64,000 bases of DNA. Source: Phycisphaerae bacterium (GTDB lineage Bacteria > Planctomycetota > Phycisphaerae > Sedimentisphaerales > Anaerobacaceae). Of this stretch, positions 50,335 through 59,971 are shown piece by piece. The notes under the pieces were generated by a model, which was not told the DNA's origin, did no database searches, and was given only the letters and a program-made list of their open reading frames with translations. Every line of letters starts with the position of its first letter. Position 1 is the first letter of the stretch. Location: assembly GCA_017993835.1 (NCBI GenBank), contig JAGOLX010000003.1, forward strand, positions 62,001-126,000. Reading direction: 5' to 3'. The translations under genes were made by a program, and so were the position numbers.

Positions 50335-51546
50335 ATGGTCAGTTTGGCAATGCTCGTCATCATGGCGGGATGTGCGGTGTTCCTGTTCCTGAAGGGGACC
50401 CTGGCGCAGGGGATCGCGATGATCTTCAACGCCTTGATCGCCGGATTCGCGGCGTTCGGATTCTATGAGTGGTTGGCCGACTACCTGGTCAAGTACTCGC
50501 CCGGCATCGCGGTCTGGGCGCCCATGATCTGCTTTCTGCTGTTGTTCGTTCTGGTCTTCGCGATCCTCCAGGCCGTCGCGATGCAGATCAGCAAGGAGAA
50601 GATCAGCCTCGGCAAGCTACCCGAGCAGATCGGCAGACCTGCGACCGGCGTCGTTCTCGGCTACGTCGTCACCGGGCACCTGCTCGTCGCGGCGGCCATG
50701 GCCCCCATTCCGAGCCAGTACCCCTATCCGCGATTCGAGGAGCGGAACCCCAACCCGTCCACGCCGAAGAAGGCCTTGCTGAGTCCGGACGGATTCGTGG
50801 CCGGCCTGTTCGGGACCGTCAGCGGCGGGAGTTTGAGCCCCCTGGGCGAGCCGAAAAGCTTTGCCCTGTTGCACGCAGGATTCGTCGATCAGCTCTATCT
50901 CAACCGCCTCAAGAGCAAGGATGCGCCGCTCATGACGTCGACGCCGGCCATCAACGTGCCCGCCAAGAACGGCGTGTGGGAAGCCCCGGAGGGCCTGCGG
51001 GATTCGAACGGCAAACCCGTATCGGCTCAGGCGGGCAAGAACCTCATGCTCGCCCGCGTCGAGATCCGCAAGAGCGCGTTGAAGGACGCGGCCAAGTTCA
51101 CGCTGTCGCAGTTCCGCCTGGTCTGCGGACCCAAGACCGGCGCCGCGGAGCCGCTCGCGGCCAAGGGCGAGGCCGTGTACCCCGCCGGGTACATTGGGTC
51201 GTCCGGACGACTCGACGCCAAATCGCTGGCCGAGCTGATCACAATCGATCCGGCCAAGGTCTCCGCCGATTCCGTGACGATCGACCTGGCGTTCCATGTC
51301 CCGACCAACCTGGTTCCGGTGCTGATCGAGTTCAAGCGAAACAACGTCGCACGAGTCTCTGCGGTCGCTGCGGCGGAGGATGCCCCCGAACCGGTGCCGT
51401 TCATCGAGTCGCAGGCCAAACCGAAATCGGAGTCCTCCGGCGAATCCTCAGAGCAGCCCGGGGAGACAAAGGACCGATCAAAGCGACCGCGAGGGCTCAG
51501 CGACGTCAGTCGCAGCGTGACCGGGGATCTCGATCAGGAGAATTGA
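50335..51546 (+). CDS. CvpA-like membrane protein with large extracytoplasmic domain
   Basis: 403 residues. Four membrane helices lie in the first 125 residues (about 3-19, 23-44, 58-80, 100-118), in the CvpA/colicin-V-production style (MLVIMAGCAVFLFLKGTLAQ; FGFYEWLADYLVKYSPGI). The remainder (about 125-350) is a soluble domain I do not recognise; it includes VAGLFGTVSGGSLSPLG and a beta-rich part with ADSVTIDLAFHVPTNLVPVL. The tail is Glu/Ser/Lys-rich. It is the third gene of the motor operon and may be the membrane partner of the GspE-like protein. Convergent with the 49-codon gene. Confidence 0.8.
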   Translation: MVSLAMLVIMAGCAVFLFLKGTLAQGIAMIFNALIAGFAAFGFYEWLADYLVKYSPGIAVWAPMICFLLLFVLVFAILQAVAMQISKEKISLGKLPEQIGRPATGVVLGYVVTGHLLVAAAMAPIPSQYPYPRFEERNPNPSTPKKALLSPDGFVAGLFGTVSGGSLSPLGEPKSFALLHAGFVDQLYLNRLKSKDAPLMTSTPAINVPAKNGVWEAPEGLRDSNGKPVSAQAGKNLMLARVEIRKSALKDAAKFTLSQFRLVCGPKTGAAEPLAAKGEAVYPAGYIGSSGRLDAKSLAELITIDPAKVSADSVTIDLAFHVPTNLVPVLIEFKRNNVARVSAVAAAEDAPEPVPFIESQAKPKSESSGESSEQPGETKDRSKRPRGLSDVSRSVTGDLDQEN

Positions 51547-51635
51547 GAGATAGCAGGTTCGGTGGAACCCCCCAGGTGCGGGGCGCCTGCGGCTGCGCTG
51601 GGATCTGCCGCGAGGCGGGCCCCCAAGAGGGGGGA

Positions 51636-51663
51636 GTCACCGGCTGCAAGACCCGCCGGTGAC
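51636..51663. terminator. Hairpin between convergent genes, possible terminator
   Basis: GTCACCGG (51636-51643) and CCGGTGAC (51656-51663) form a perfect 8-pair stem around a 12-base loop. It sits between the stops of the CvpA-like gene and the 49-codon gene; no T-run follows on either strand, so termination is not certain. Confidence 0.4.
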
Positions 51664-51680
51664 AGGGGCAAGCACGGCGA

Positions 51681-51830
51681 TCAGGAGGCCACAGCCGCCT
51701 CCTCCAGGTTCAACTCCATGAGGTGCTCCAGATAGGCCCTCAACTCCCTCTCGCAGAATCGAGCGAGAAACTCCGGCTTGGCGGTCTTGTTGATCTCCCG
51801 GATGCATTCGATCAATTCGGTCTTATCCAT
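51681..51830 (-). CDS. 49-residue small protein
   Basis: A short gene: MDKTELIECIREINKTAKPE, then FLARFCERELRAYLEHLMEL, then NLEEAAVAS. GAGGA lies five bases before the ATG at 51830. The sequence is well-formed, amphipathic and helical, with regular Glu/Arg/Leu spacing, which favours a true gene; I do not recognise the family. The plus-strand frame across it is a shadow. Confidence 0.72.
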   Translation of the reverse strand: MDKTELIECIREINKTAKPEFLARFCERELRAYLEHLMELNLEEAAVAS

Positions 51831-52209
51831 AGTTGTCCTCTAAAGGCACGCCACGTTCGTTCGGAAACGACGTGGGGCATATCGGCAGCAACACGAGGTT
51901 TCCTTTAGCCCCCCCCTCGTGTGCGGTCCCAAGGCCCCATAACCGGACACCCCATATACAATAATGCGAGGATCGAGAACCACCATGCCTTGTGCCGCCC
52001 GGGTGGGTCTTGTGCCCACTCCTCCGACTGTCCAATAAAATCCGATGCGGAAATTCCGTCGCAGCGTCCCGAAAAATGTGCGTGCCGCCCGGCGATTCCC
52101 CGCAAATGCAAAAAAATCGCTTGAGATTCGCGTGGTGCGGTCTGTATCATAGTGGGTTTCATATTGGGCAAAAGAGCTAAACGATCACATCGCTGTTGGA
52201 GGTTCGAAA
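51831..52209. other. Divergent intergenic region upstream of the EF-G paralogue
   Basis: 379 bases between the 49-codon gene (minus) and the EF-G paralogue (plus). It contains the plus-strand promoter at 52121-52150. The rest has scattered open frames with no ribosome binding site and no hairpin that I would call. Confidence 0.4.
52121..52150 (+). promoter_or_regulatory. Sigma-70 promoter of the EF-G paralogue
   Basis: TTGAGA (52121-52126) and TATCAT (52145-52150) are spaced by 18 bases. The leader is about 55 bases. Confidence 0.5.
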
Positions 52210-54246
52210 GTGGCAGCAACGGGCGACATTCGGAACGTGATTCTCTTGGGGCATGGCGGCAGTGGAAAGACCTCGCTCACCGAGGCAATGCTGCACACGG
52301 CCGGCGCCGTCAGCCGGCTGGGGAGCGTTGACGAGAAGACCTCCGTCAGCGACTACTACGACGAAGAGAAGGAGCATCAGCACTCCATCCTGGCGGCCGT
52401 CGTTCACGCACAGTACAACGGCAAGCTGATCAACATCATCGACACCCCCGGTTCTCCCGATTTCGTGGGTCCGGCCATCGCGGCCCTGCCCGCGGCGGAG
52501 ACCGCGATCATCGTAATCAACGCCGGTTCGGGCATCGAAACGAACACTCGCAAGCTTTTCCATCTGGCCGGCGAGTTGGGCAAGCCTCGCGTGATCGTCA
52601 TCAACAAGATGGCCGCCGAGAACGTCGATATGCCCGAGCTGATCAAGGGGATTCAGGAGACCTTCGGCACACAGTGCCGATGTGCGAACCTTCCCGCCGC
52701 GGACAAGAAGTCCGTCGTCGACTGCATCGAGAACGCCACCGGCAGCTCGGGCTTGATCGATGTCGCGAGCGCCCATACCCAGCTCATTGAGAGCGTCGTC
52801 GAGGCGGACGACGCCCTGATGGAACGGTATCTGGGCGGCGAAGAGATCCCGGCGGCCCAGATCGCCGCCGTGTTCGTCAAGGCCCTGCGGTCCGGAACAC
52901 TGATCCCGATCGTCTTCACGGAAGCCCGCCAAGAGATCGGCGTCAAGGAACTGCTGAGCCTGATCACCCAGTACACCCCCTCGCCCGCGGAAGTCGAGCC
53001 GGCCAAGCTCGTCGACGGCGAGAAAATGACCGAGGTCAAGGCCGATCCCGCCGGACCGCTGATGGGCGTCGTCTTCCGCGTCGCGTTCGACCCGCGGTCG
53101 AACATGAAGTACTCCAGCATCCGCCTCTTCGGCGGCACGCTGAAGTCCGATACGAACATGATGCACAACGATGACAAGAAAGGCCTTCGACCCGGCCACG
53201 TCCTCAAACCCCAAGGCGGGGAGACAAGGGAAATCGACACCGGCATCGCGGGTGACATCGTCGTCCTGGCCAAGCTCGAAGAACTCCGGATCGGCGACCT
53301 CATCCACGACGGGCGGGTTTCCGGCCAGTACAAGATGCCCCCCTTCCCGGAACCGATGTTCTCCCTGGCCATGGAGCCGGCCTCCCGCGGCGACGAGCAG
53401 AAGATCGGCGGCGCCCTCGATCGGCTCCGCGAGGAAGACCCCTGCTTCAAGACCACGCGCGACGTGCAGACCAAGGAACTCGTGGCCCAGGGCCTGGGCG
53501 ACCTGCACCTGCGAATCATGATCGAGAAGATGCAGAATCGCTTCAAGCTCGCAGTCAACACGAAAGAGCCCAAGATCCCTTACAAGGAAACGATCACAGC
53601 CAAGGCCGAGGGCCACTACCGCCACAAGAAACAGACCGGCGGCGCCGGCCAGTTCGGCGAAGTCTACCTGCGCGTCGAGCCCGCCGAACGGAACAGCGAT
53701 CCGCCGCTGCAGTACAGTTGGGATGTCTATGGCGGCACCATCCCCGGACAGTTCGAGCCGGCCATCCTCAAGGGCATCAACGACGTCATGGTCAGCGGCC
53801 CCGTGGCGGGCTTCCCCATGCAGGACGTCAAGTGCTCCGTCTACGACGGCAAACACCACCCGGTGGACTCGAAGGAAGTCGCCTTCCGCGCCGCCGGAAA
53901 AGGCGCCTTCATCGATGCGATCAAGAAGGCCAAGCCCGCGCTGCTCGAGCCCATCGTGAATATGGAAGTGACCATCCCGGCCGAGAACGTCGGCGACATC
54001 GCCGGCGACCTGTCTTCCAAGCGCGGACGCGTCGTCGGACAGGACATGCTGCCGGGCAACTACATCGTCATCAAGGCCCAGGCGCCGCTGGCGGAAGTCG
54101 CCCAGTACACCAGCCAGCTCAAGAGCGTCACCGGAGGTCGGGGCAGCTTCTCCATGACCCTGAGCCACTACGAGCCGGTCCCGCCGAACGTGCAGCAGCA
54201 GATCGTCGCCCTCTACGGCAAGAAGAAGGACGACATGGAAGAGTAG
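52210..54246 (+). CDS. Elongation factor G paralogue (EF-G2-like)
   Basis: 678 residues with all five EF-G domains. G1 is GHGGSGKTSL, G3 is DTPGSPDF; domain IV contains the tip CSVYDGKHHPVDSKEVAF, with the His expected for translocation. But G4 is INKMAAENVD: the Asp of NKxD is Ala, and the switch I region reads EKEHQHSILAAVVHA instead of ERGITI-type. These place it among EF-G-like paralogues, not canonical FusA. It may act in recycling or under stress, or bind GTP differently. GGAGG precedes the GTG start at 52210. No rpsL/rpsG/tuf genes are nearby. It is monocistronic with promoter and terminator. Confidence 0.88.
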   Translation: MAATGDIRNVILLGHGGSGKTSLTEAMLHTAGAVSRLGSVDEKTSVSDYYDEEKEHQHSILAAVVHAQYNGKLINIIDTPGSPDFVGPAIAALPAAETAIIVINAGSGIETNTRKLFHLAGELGKPRVIVINKMAAENVDMPELIKGIQETFGTQCRCANLPAADKKSVVDCIENATGSSGLIDVASAHTQLIESVVEADDALMERYLGGEEIPAAQIAAVFVKALRSGTLIPIVFTEARQEIGVKELLSLITQYTPSPAEVEPAKLVDGEKMTEVKADPAGPLMGVVFRVAFDPRSNMKYSSIRLFGGTLKSDTNMMHNDDKKGLRPGHVLKPQGGETREIDTGIAGDIVVLAKLEELRIGDLIHDGRVSGQYKMPPFPEPMFSLAMEPASRGDEQKIGGALDRLREEDPCFKTTRDVQTKELVAQGLGDLHLRIMIEKMQNRFKLAVNTKEPKIPYKETITAKAEGHYRHKKQTGGAGQFGEVYLRVEPAERNSDPPLQYSWDVYGGTIPGQFEPAILKGINDVMVSGPVAGFPMQDVKCSVYDGKHHPVDSKEVAFRAAGKGAFIDAIKKAKPALLEPIVNMEVTIPAENVGDIAGDLSSKRGRVVGQDMLPGNYIVIKAQAPLAEVAQYTSQLKSVTGGRGSFSMTLSHYEPVPPNVQQQIVALYGKKKDDMEE

Positions 54247-54275
54247 GCTTCCCCGCTCGCATCCTGACATATCGC

Positions 54276-54312
54276 GGGCCCGACAGCCATCCGGTTGCCG
54301 GGCCCGTTTTCA
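54276..54312 (+). terminator. Intrinsic terminator of the EF-G paralogue gene
   Basis: GGGCCCG (54276-54282) pairs with CGGGCCC (54299-54305), with partial inner pairing CAGCC/GGTTG, followed by GTTTTCATTT. Confidence 0.75.
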
Positions 54313-54411
54313 TTTCCGTGTATCGATTCTGACGAAGGACATCCACGAAAGCGCCCTCGGCCGGGACACGTAGCCACGCCCTCACACGGGCGCGATTCGA
54401 TGCTGCGGCTG

Positions 54412-55182
54412 TCAGGGATTCTTCGCAAGCGGATCGTACCAGCGTTTGAGGACGCCTTCGCCGGTGGTCTCGCGAAGACGGCTGACGTGGGTGTCGAGCC
54501 ACAGGATATTGAGAGTGCCCCCCGTCTTGAAGTCGCCTTCCGATCTGATGTTGTGGCGGAAGATCCCGCGATACCAGTTGACCCGCCCGGCACTTCGATA
54601 GTGCGTCAGATTCACGCCGGTCGGGCTGGGGAAGAGCATATCCGAATTGCTGGCCTTGTTCCCATGCTCGACTCGCGGCTCCATGTGATCGTGTGACACG
54701 ATCACCTCCGCCGGGCGCGGCATCCGGTTCATGTTCTCCTTGGTCAACCAGCCGTTCAAGGTATAGGCAGACGTGTAGATCAGCTTGCTGTCGCCGCCGT
54801 AGAGCAATTCCTTCGCGATCATCTCGCAGAAATTACGAAAGGCCGGGCAGCCAAACAGCTTTCGCTCCCGGACGTAGTCGATGAAGGCGATACCCCAATA
54901 GGCATGATCGTCTCCCGCCCGCAACGGATATCCCCTGCTGTCCCACCAGAGATGCCCATTGGTGTAGTCGGTATATGTGTGCAGATCCGGCATCGTGTGG
55001 TCGTGGTCCTCCAGATACATGGCGATTCCGATCCCCACGCCTTTGAGATTGGACTTGCAGACGACGTCTCGCGCTTCGTCCCTGGCCCTCTGCAGCGCCG
55101 GCAGCACGATCGCCATGAGCATCGCGATGATCGCAATGACCACGAGCAACTCGATCAGCGTGAACCCTGCGCGGTCCTTCAT
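54412..55182 (-). CDS. Pilin-like secreted protein with prepilin leader
   Basis: 256 residues. The leader MKDRAG precedes [20 protein letters not shown], with Gly at the cleavage site. The body has [45 protein letters not shown] and [12 protein letters not shown], which match the 20541-21308 protein throughout; the two are paralogues in separate loci. Here the neighbour is not a glycosidase but carA upstream and an EF-G gene downstream (convergent). GGGGG lies six bases before the ATG at 55182. Confidence 0.87.
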   Translation of the reverse strand: MKDRAGFTLIELLVVIAIIAMLMAIVLPALQRARDEARDVVCKSNLKGVGIGIAMYLEDHDHTMPDLHTYTDYTNGHLWWDSRGYPLRAGDDHAYWGIAFIDYVRERKLFGCPAFRNFCEMIAKELLYGGDSKLIYTSAYTLNGWLTKENMNRMPRPAEVIVSHDHMEPRVEHGNKASNSDMLFPSPTGVNLTHYRSAGRVNWYRGIFRHNIRSEGDFKTGGTLNILWLDTHVSRLRETTGEGVLKRWYDPLAKNP

Positions 55183-55229
55183 GGTGGACCCCCGGACACA
55201 CCCCATGCCACTACCGATAGACCATCATG

Positions 55230-55258
55230 AGTCTACGGTTCCGCGTACGGCAGGTCAA
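55230..55258 (-). promoter_or_regulatory. Sigma-70 promoter of the pilin-like gene
   Basis: TTGACC (55253-55258) and TAGACT (55230-55235) on the minus strand are spaced by 17 bases. The -35 overlaps the carA stop codon, so the pilin-like gene can be expressed apart from carAB. Confidence 0.5.
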
Positions 55259-56376
55259 CTCCTTCTCGCTGCCATCAGGTCGATGAAATCGTCGAAGAGG
55301 TAGTTCGAGTCGTGGGGACCCGGGGAGGCTTCGGGGTGGTACTGGACGGAGAAGGCCGCGAGCTTTTCGCAGCGGAGGCCTTCGAGCGTGTTGTCGTTGA
55401 GGTTCATGTGCGTCAACTCGACGTCCTTGCCCTTGAGGGAGTCGAGGTCCACGCAGAAGCCGTGATTCTGACTGGTGATCTCGATCGTGCCGGTCCGGAG
55501 GTTCTTGACCGGGTGGTTGGCGCCGCGATGCCCGAACTTGAGCTTGTACGTCGTGCCGCCCAAGGCCAGGCCGAGAATCTGGTGGCCCAGGCAGATACCG
55601 AAGATGGGGACCTTGCCCAGCAGCGATTTGACCGTGTCGATAGTGTAAGTGACAGCCGCCGGGTCGCCGGGACCGTTGCTGAGGAATACGCCGTCGGGCT
55701 TTTTCGCGAGGATCTCCTGCACGGTCGTCTGCGCGGGGACGGCCGTGACGTCGCAGCCGTGCGAGACCAGCAGGCGGAGAATATTCTGCTTCATGCCGCA
55801 ATCGATGGCAACCACCTTGTACTTGGCCTCCGGCGGCTTGACACCCGGGTTCAGGACGTTCACGACGCCCTCTTTCCACGCATAGGGCTTGTCCACGGTC
55901 ACGTCCTTGACGATGTCGCGACCGACGAGACCGGGATATTCTTCGAGCTTGGCAGCGAGCTTCTTCGGGTCCGTTTCGACAGCCGAGAGGATGCCTCGCA
56001 TCGCACCCTTCGTGCGGATGTGCCGCACGAGCTTTCGCGTGTCGATGCCCTCGATGCCGACGATTCCATTCTTGCTGAGATACTCGTCAAGCGTCGCGTC
56101 GCTCCGCCAGTTGCTCGGATACGGACAGTTTTCCTTGACCACGAAACCGCTGATGAAGCTCTTGCGCGACTCCCAGTCCTCGTGGTTCGTGCCGTAGTTG
56201 CCGATGAGCGGATAGGTCATCGTGACGATCTGCTCGTGGTACGACGGATCCGTGAGGATCTCCTGGTATCCGCACATGCTCGTGTTGAACACGACCTCGC
56301 CGCACTTCTCAGCGCGGGCGCCGAACGCCCGACCCTCGAACAACGTGCCATCCTCTAACAAAAGTACCGCTTTCAC
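55255..56376 (-). CDS. carA: Carbamoyl-phosphate synthase small subunit
   Basis: 373 residues; the glutaminase subunit supplies ammonia to CarB for carbamoyl phosphate, feeding pyrimidine and arginine synthesis. The N-terminal domain has FNTSMCGYQEILTDPSYHEQ; the class I amidotransferase domain has the nucleophile in FGICLGHQILG (about 260-270) and the His/Glu in QYHPEASPGP. The start is GTG at 56376 with AAGGA seven bases upstream; the longer frame to 56451 translates the AT-rich repeat and is not coding. It follows carB after 175 bases of that repeat. Confidence 0.95.
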   Translation of the reverse strand: MKAVLLLEDGTLFEGRAFGARAEKCGEVVFNTSMCGYQEILTDPSYHEQIVTMTYPLIGNYGTNHEDWESRKSFISGFVVKENCPYPSNWRSDATLDEYLSKNGIVGIEGIDTRKLVRHIRTKGAMRGILSAVETDPKKLAAKLEEYPGLVGRDIVKDVTVDKPYAWKEGVVNVLNPGVKPPEAKYKVVAIDCGMKQNILRLLVSHGCDVTAVPAQTTVQEILAKKPDGVFLSNGPGDPAAVTYTIDTVKSLLGKVPIFGICLGHQILGLALGGTTYKLKFGHRGANHPVKNLRTGTIEITSQNHGFCVDLDSLKGKDVELTHMNLNDNTLEGLRCEKLAAFSVQYHPEASPGPHDSNYLFDDFIDLMAARRS

Positions 56377-56395
56377 GATGCTGTCCTTAACGGAA

Positions 56396-56565
56396 CAAAT
56401 CCGAAATTCGAATTTTGAAATCCGAAACAAGCACGAATGCCCCAAACCCAAAATCCCAAACGGCTCCTTCGATGGGCGTCAGCGTTTCTGTCATTTGGGT
56501 TTTCACTATTTTGAATTTGTTTCGGATTTCGTGCTTTGAATTTCGGATTTCTCATTTGTAGTACA
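56396..56565. repeat. AT-rich quasi-repeat between carB and carA (copy 5)
   Basis: The longest copy: words aaatccgaaattcgaatttt, gaaatccgaaacaag, tttgaatttgtttcggattt and gaatttcggatttctc. It fills the carB-carA gap around a GC-richer core, in which the two arms are roughly complementary (gaaatccgaa versus ttcggatttc), so the transcript could fold. Confidence 0.6.
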
Positions 56566-59500
56566 GTTGTATCGGCTTTACGCCGACCTTCTTGCCCCTG
56601 ACGGCCTCGATGGCCTTGACGACCGCTTCGGCCCCTCGCATCGTCGTGACGTAGGGGACCTGGCGGTCCACCGCACTGCGTCGGATCGCGAACGAGTCGC
56701 TGATCGCCTGCGTGCCCACCGCGGTGTTGACGATCAGATCGATCTGCTTGTTGATGATCGCGTCCACGATGTGGGGCCGGCCCTCGGTCATCTTCAGCGC
56801 GAACTCCGATGGGATGTTGTTCTTGATGAATTCGATGCACGTGCCCTTCGTGGCGACGATCCGGAAGCCCAGATCGCGGAGCCGCCGGGCCAGGGCCACC
56901 GCCTTGGGCTTGTCCCGGTCGTTGACGCTGAACAGCACGTTGCCGCCCGTCGGAAGGCTGTTGCCCGCCGCGATCTGGCTCTTGGCGAACGCGGTCCCGA
57001 AGTCGTCGGAGATCCCCATCACTTCGCCCGTCGAGAGCATCTCCGGACCCAGCAGCACGTCGGTGCCGGGGAACTTCAGGAAGGGGAACACAGCCTCCTT
57101 CACCGCGAAGTAGCCCGGCACGACCTCCTGCGTGAAACCCAGCTCTTCGAGCGTCATGCCGGCCATCACCTTGGCCGCGAGCTTGGCCAGGGGCACGCCG
57201 ATAGCCTTGCTCACAAACGGGATCGTTCGCGAGGCCCGCGGATTCACCTCTAGAATGTAGATTCGGTCCTCTTTGATTGCATATTGCACGTTCATCAGCC
57301 CCTGGACGTGCAGATTCATCGCCAGGAGCTTGGTCTGACGCATGACTTCGTCGATGACCTGTTTCTTGAGATTGACAGGCGGAATGGAGCAGGCACTGTC
57401 GCCGGAGTGGACGCCGGCTTCTTCGATATGCTCCATGATGCCGCCGATCACAACGGTCCGGCCGTCGCTGATCGCATCGACATCCAGTTCGGTCGCGTCG
57501 CCGAGGAACTTGTCGATCAGGATCGGGTGCTCCTCGGAGGCCTCGATGGCCTCCTGAACACAGGTCCTCAGCCCGTTCTCGTCGTGGACGACTCGCATCG
57601 CGCGGCCGCCCAGGACAAACGAGGGTCGGATCAGCAAGGGGTATCCGAGTTGGTTAGCAATCGCCAGCGTCTGTTCGTAGCTGGTCGCGGTCCCGCTCTC
57701 CGGCTGGAACAGTCCGAGCTTCGCGACGAGCTTGTTGAACCGCTCGCGATCCTCCGCCAAGTCGATGCTATCGGGCGAGGTGCCGACGATCCGGACGCCT
57801 GCCTTCTCCAGCGGGACCGCCAGCTTCAGGGGGGTCTGGCCGCCGAACTGGACGATGACGCCGTCGGGCTTCTCGGTCTCGACGATGGACATCACGTCCT
57901 CGAACGTCAGCGGCTCGAAGTACAAGCGGTCGGACGTATCATAGTCCGTGCTGACCGTCTCGGGATTGCAGTTGACCATGATCGATTCGACGCCGATCTC
58001 GCGGAGCGCGAAGGCGGCGTGGCAGCAGCAGTAGTCGAACTCGATGCCCTGCCCGATGCGATTGGGCCCGCCGCCGAGAATCATGATCTTGCGACGGGTG
58101 GTGGGATTGGCCTCGCACTCGCTCTCGTAGGTCGAGTACAGGTACGGCGTAGCGGCATCGAACTCCGCGCCGCACGTATCGACGGTCTTGTAGACCGGGT
58201 TGATGCCCAGCGACTGGCGGTGCTTGCGGAATTCAGGTTCCGAGATGCCGGCAATCGAGGCCATGTACTTGTCGCTGAAGCCATACTGCTTGGCCTGCTC
58301 CAGCGTGGCCGCCTCGGGAAGCTTGCCCTTCTCGGCCAGGAGTCTCCCTTCGAGCGAGACGATGTCCTTGATGTTATTCAGGAACCACGGGTCGATCTTG
58401 GTCAGCGAGAAGATCTCTTCGACGGACATGCCCCGCCGGAAGGCCTCCGCGACGTACCAGAGCTTGTCCCAGTAGTTCCGTCGCAGTCGCTCCTTCAACT
58501 GGTCGGATGAAAGCGACGTGTCGATGTGCCTGTCCGCCAGCGCGTACCGATTGATCTCCAGCGAGCGGATGGCCTTCTGCATCGCCTCTTTGAAGGTCCG
58601 ACCGATGGCCATCGCCTCGCCGACCGATTTCATCTGGATCGTCAGTTCCGGCGGCGTCTGCGGGAACTTCTCGAACGTGAACCGCGGCCACTTGACAACA
58701 CAGTAATCGATGGTCGGCTCGAAGCACGCCGGCGTCTTCTTCGTGATGTCGTTGGGGATCTCGTCGAGCGTGTACCCGACCGCCAGCAGCGAAGCGATCT
58801 TGGCGATGGGAAAACCGGTCGCCTTCGAGGCCAGCGCTGAGCTGCGCGACACGCGAGGGTTCATCTCGATCACGTAGAGCTTGCCGTTGGCGGGGTTGAC
58901 CGCGAACTGGATGTTCGAGCCGCCCGTCTCGACCCCGATGGCCCGGATGATCTTCAGGGACGCATCCCGCATGATCTGGTATTCTTTGTCGGTGAGGGTC
59001 TGGGCGGGGGCGACGGTAATGCTGTCGCCCGTGTGGACACCCATGGGGTCGAGGTTCTCGATGGAGCAAACGATGACCACGTTGTCCTTGCGGTCCCGCA
59101 TCACCTCCAGCTCGTATTCCTTCCACCCGATGACCGACTCCTCGATGAGCACCTGGTGCTTGGGACTGAGGGCCAGGCCCCAGTGGATGTACTTCTCATA
59201 CTCCTCCGCGTTGTAGGCGATGTTGCCGCCGGTGCCGCCGAGAGTGTAGGAGGGCCGGATGATGGCGGGAAAGCCTGTCTCCTTGACGATCTCCCTAGCC
59301 TGCTCCCAGGATTCGGCGTACCCACTTTTGGGGACCTCCAGCCCGATGTCGAGGATCGTCTTCTTGAACAGGTCGCGCTCCTCGGCCTTCTTGATGGAAC
59401 GGAGATTGGCGCCGAGCATCTTGACGCCGTACTTCTTGAGCACGCCGCTCTCCGCCAGGGCCACTGCGGTGTTCAGGCCGGTCTGGCCGCCCAGCGTCGG

Positions 59501-59761
59501 AAGCAGGCTGTCCGGTCTCTCCCGGCGAATGACCTTCTCGACCATCTCCGGCGTGATTGGCTCGATGTACGTCCGGTCCGCCACCTCGGGGTCCGTCATG
59601 ATCGTCGCAGGGTTGCTGTTGACTAGGACGACCTGGAAGCCTTCCTTGCGGAGCACCTTGCACGCCTGGGCGCCCGAGTAGTCGAACTCGCAGGCCTGTC
59701 CGATGACAATCGGTCCCGATCCGATGATCAGGATCTTGTGGATGTCCTTCCGTTTCGGCAT
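56552..59761 (-). CDS. carB: Carbamoyl-phosphate synthase large subunit
   Basis: 1069 residues, the usual length. Two homologous ATP-grasp halves: [20 protein letters not shown] and [20 protein letters not shown] mark their N-terminal parts, each with [10 protein letters not shown] / [10 protein letters not shown] glycine-rich loops and VNPRASRT / [11 protein letters not shown] metal-site motifs. The C-terminal allosteric domain has [10 protein letters not shown] and INTAVGT-like segments. It makes carbamoyl phosphate from bicarbonate, two ATP and CarA-derived ammonia. It starts 210 bases after gltD. Confidence 0.97.
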   Translation of the reverse strand: MPKRKDIHKILIIGSGPIVIGQACEFDYSGAQACKVLRKEGFQVVLVNSNPATIMTDPEVADRTYIEPITPEMVEKVIRRERPDSLLPTLGGQTGLNTAVALAESGVLKKYGVKMLGANLRSIKKAEERDLFKKTILDIGLEVPKSGYAESWEQAREIVKETGFPAIIRPSYTLGGTGGNIAYNAEEYEKYIHWGLALSPKHQVLIEESVIGWKEYELEVMRDRKDNVVIVCSIENLDPMGVHTGDSITVAPAQTLTDKEYQIMRDASLKIIRAIGVETGGSNIQFAVNPANGKLYVIEMNPRVSRSSALASKATGFPIAKIASLLAVGYTLDEIPNDITKKTPACFEPTIDYCVVKWPRFTFEKFPQTPPELTIQMKSVGEAMAIGRTFKEAMQKAIRSLEINRYALADRHIDTSLSSDQLKERLRRNYWDKLWYVAEAFRRGMSVEEIFSLTKIDPWFLNNIKDIVSLEGRLLAEKGKLPEAATLEQAKQYGFSDKYMASIAGISEPEFRKHRQSLGINPVYKTVDTCGAEFDAATPYLYSTYESECEANPTTRRKIMILGGGPNRIGQGIEFDYCCCHAAFALREIGVESIMVNCNPETVSTDYDTSDRLYFEPLTFEDVMSIVETEKPDGVIVQFGGQTPLKLAVPLEKAGVRIVGTSPDSIDLAEDRERFNKLVAKLGLFQPESGTATSYEQTLAIANQLGYPLLIRPSFVLGGRAMRVVHDENGLRTCVQEAIEASEEHPILIDKFLGDATELDVDAISDGRTVVIGGIMEHIEEAGVHSGDSACSIPPVNLKKQVIDEVMRQTKLLAMNLHVQGLMNVQYAIKEDRIYILEVNPRASRTIPFVSKAIGVPLAKLAAKVMAGMTLEELGFTQEVVPGYFAVKEAVFPFLKFPGTDVLLGPEMLSTGEVMGISDDFGTAFAKSQIAAGNSLPTGGNVLFSVNDRDKPKAVALARRLRDLGFRIVATKGTCIEFIKNNIPSEFALKMTEGRPHIVDAIINKQIDLIVNTAVGTQAISDSFAIRRSAVDRQVPYVTTMRGAEAVVKAIEAVRGKKVGVKPIQLYYK

Positions 59762-59971
59762 AGTTGTCTATAGTCCTCCATCCCTTGGAGTCCGGGTCCC
59801 GGCCTGCACCTGCACGCCGACCCCTCCATCAGACTGTCACCTGTCACACCGCAGAACTGCGCTTGGGGGATGGTGTAGGATACCCCACCCACGTCGGTGG
59901 CCTTCCAGTCCTTCTACGGAGCGCACGGGCAGGGGTTTGCTGCGTCGCTGGGGGATGGACTCCTGCACGCT
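59762..59971. other. carB-gltD spacer
   Basis: 210 bases on the minus-strand path from gltD to carB. I see no clear terminator or promoter pair; cotranscription of gltBD with carBA is possible. Confidence 0.35.
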
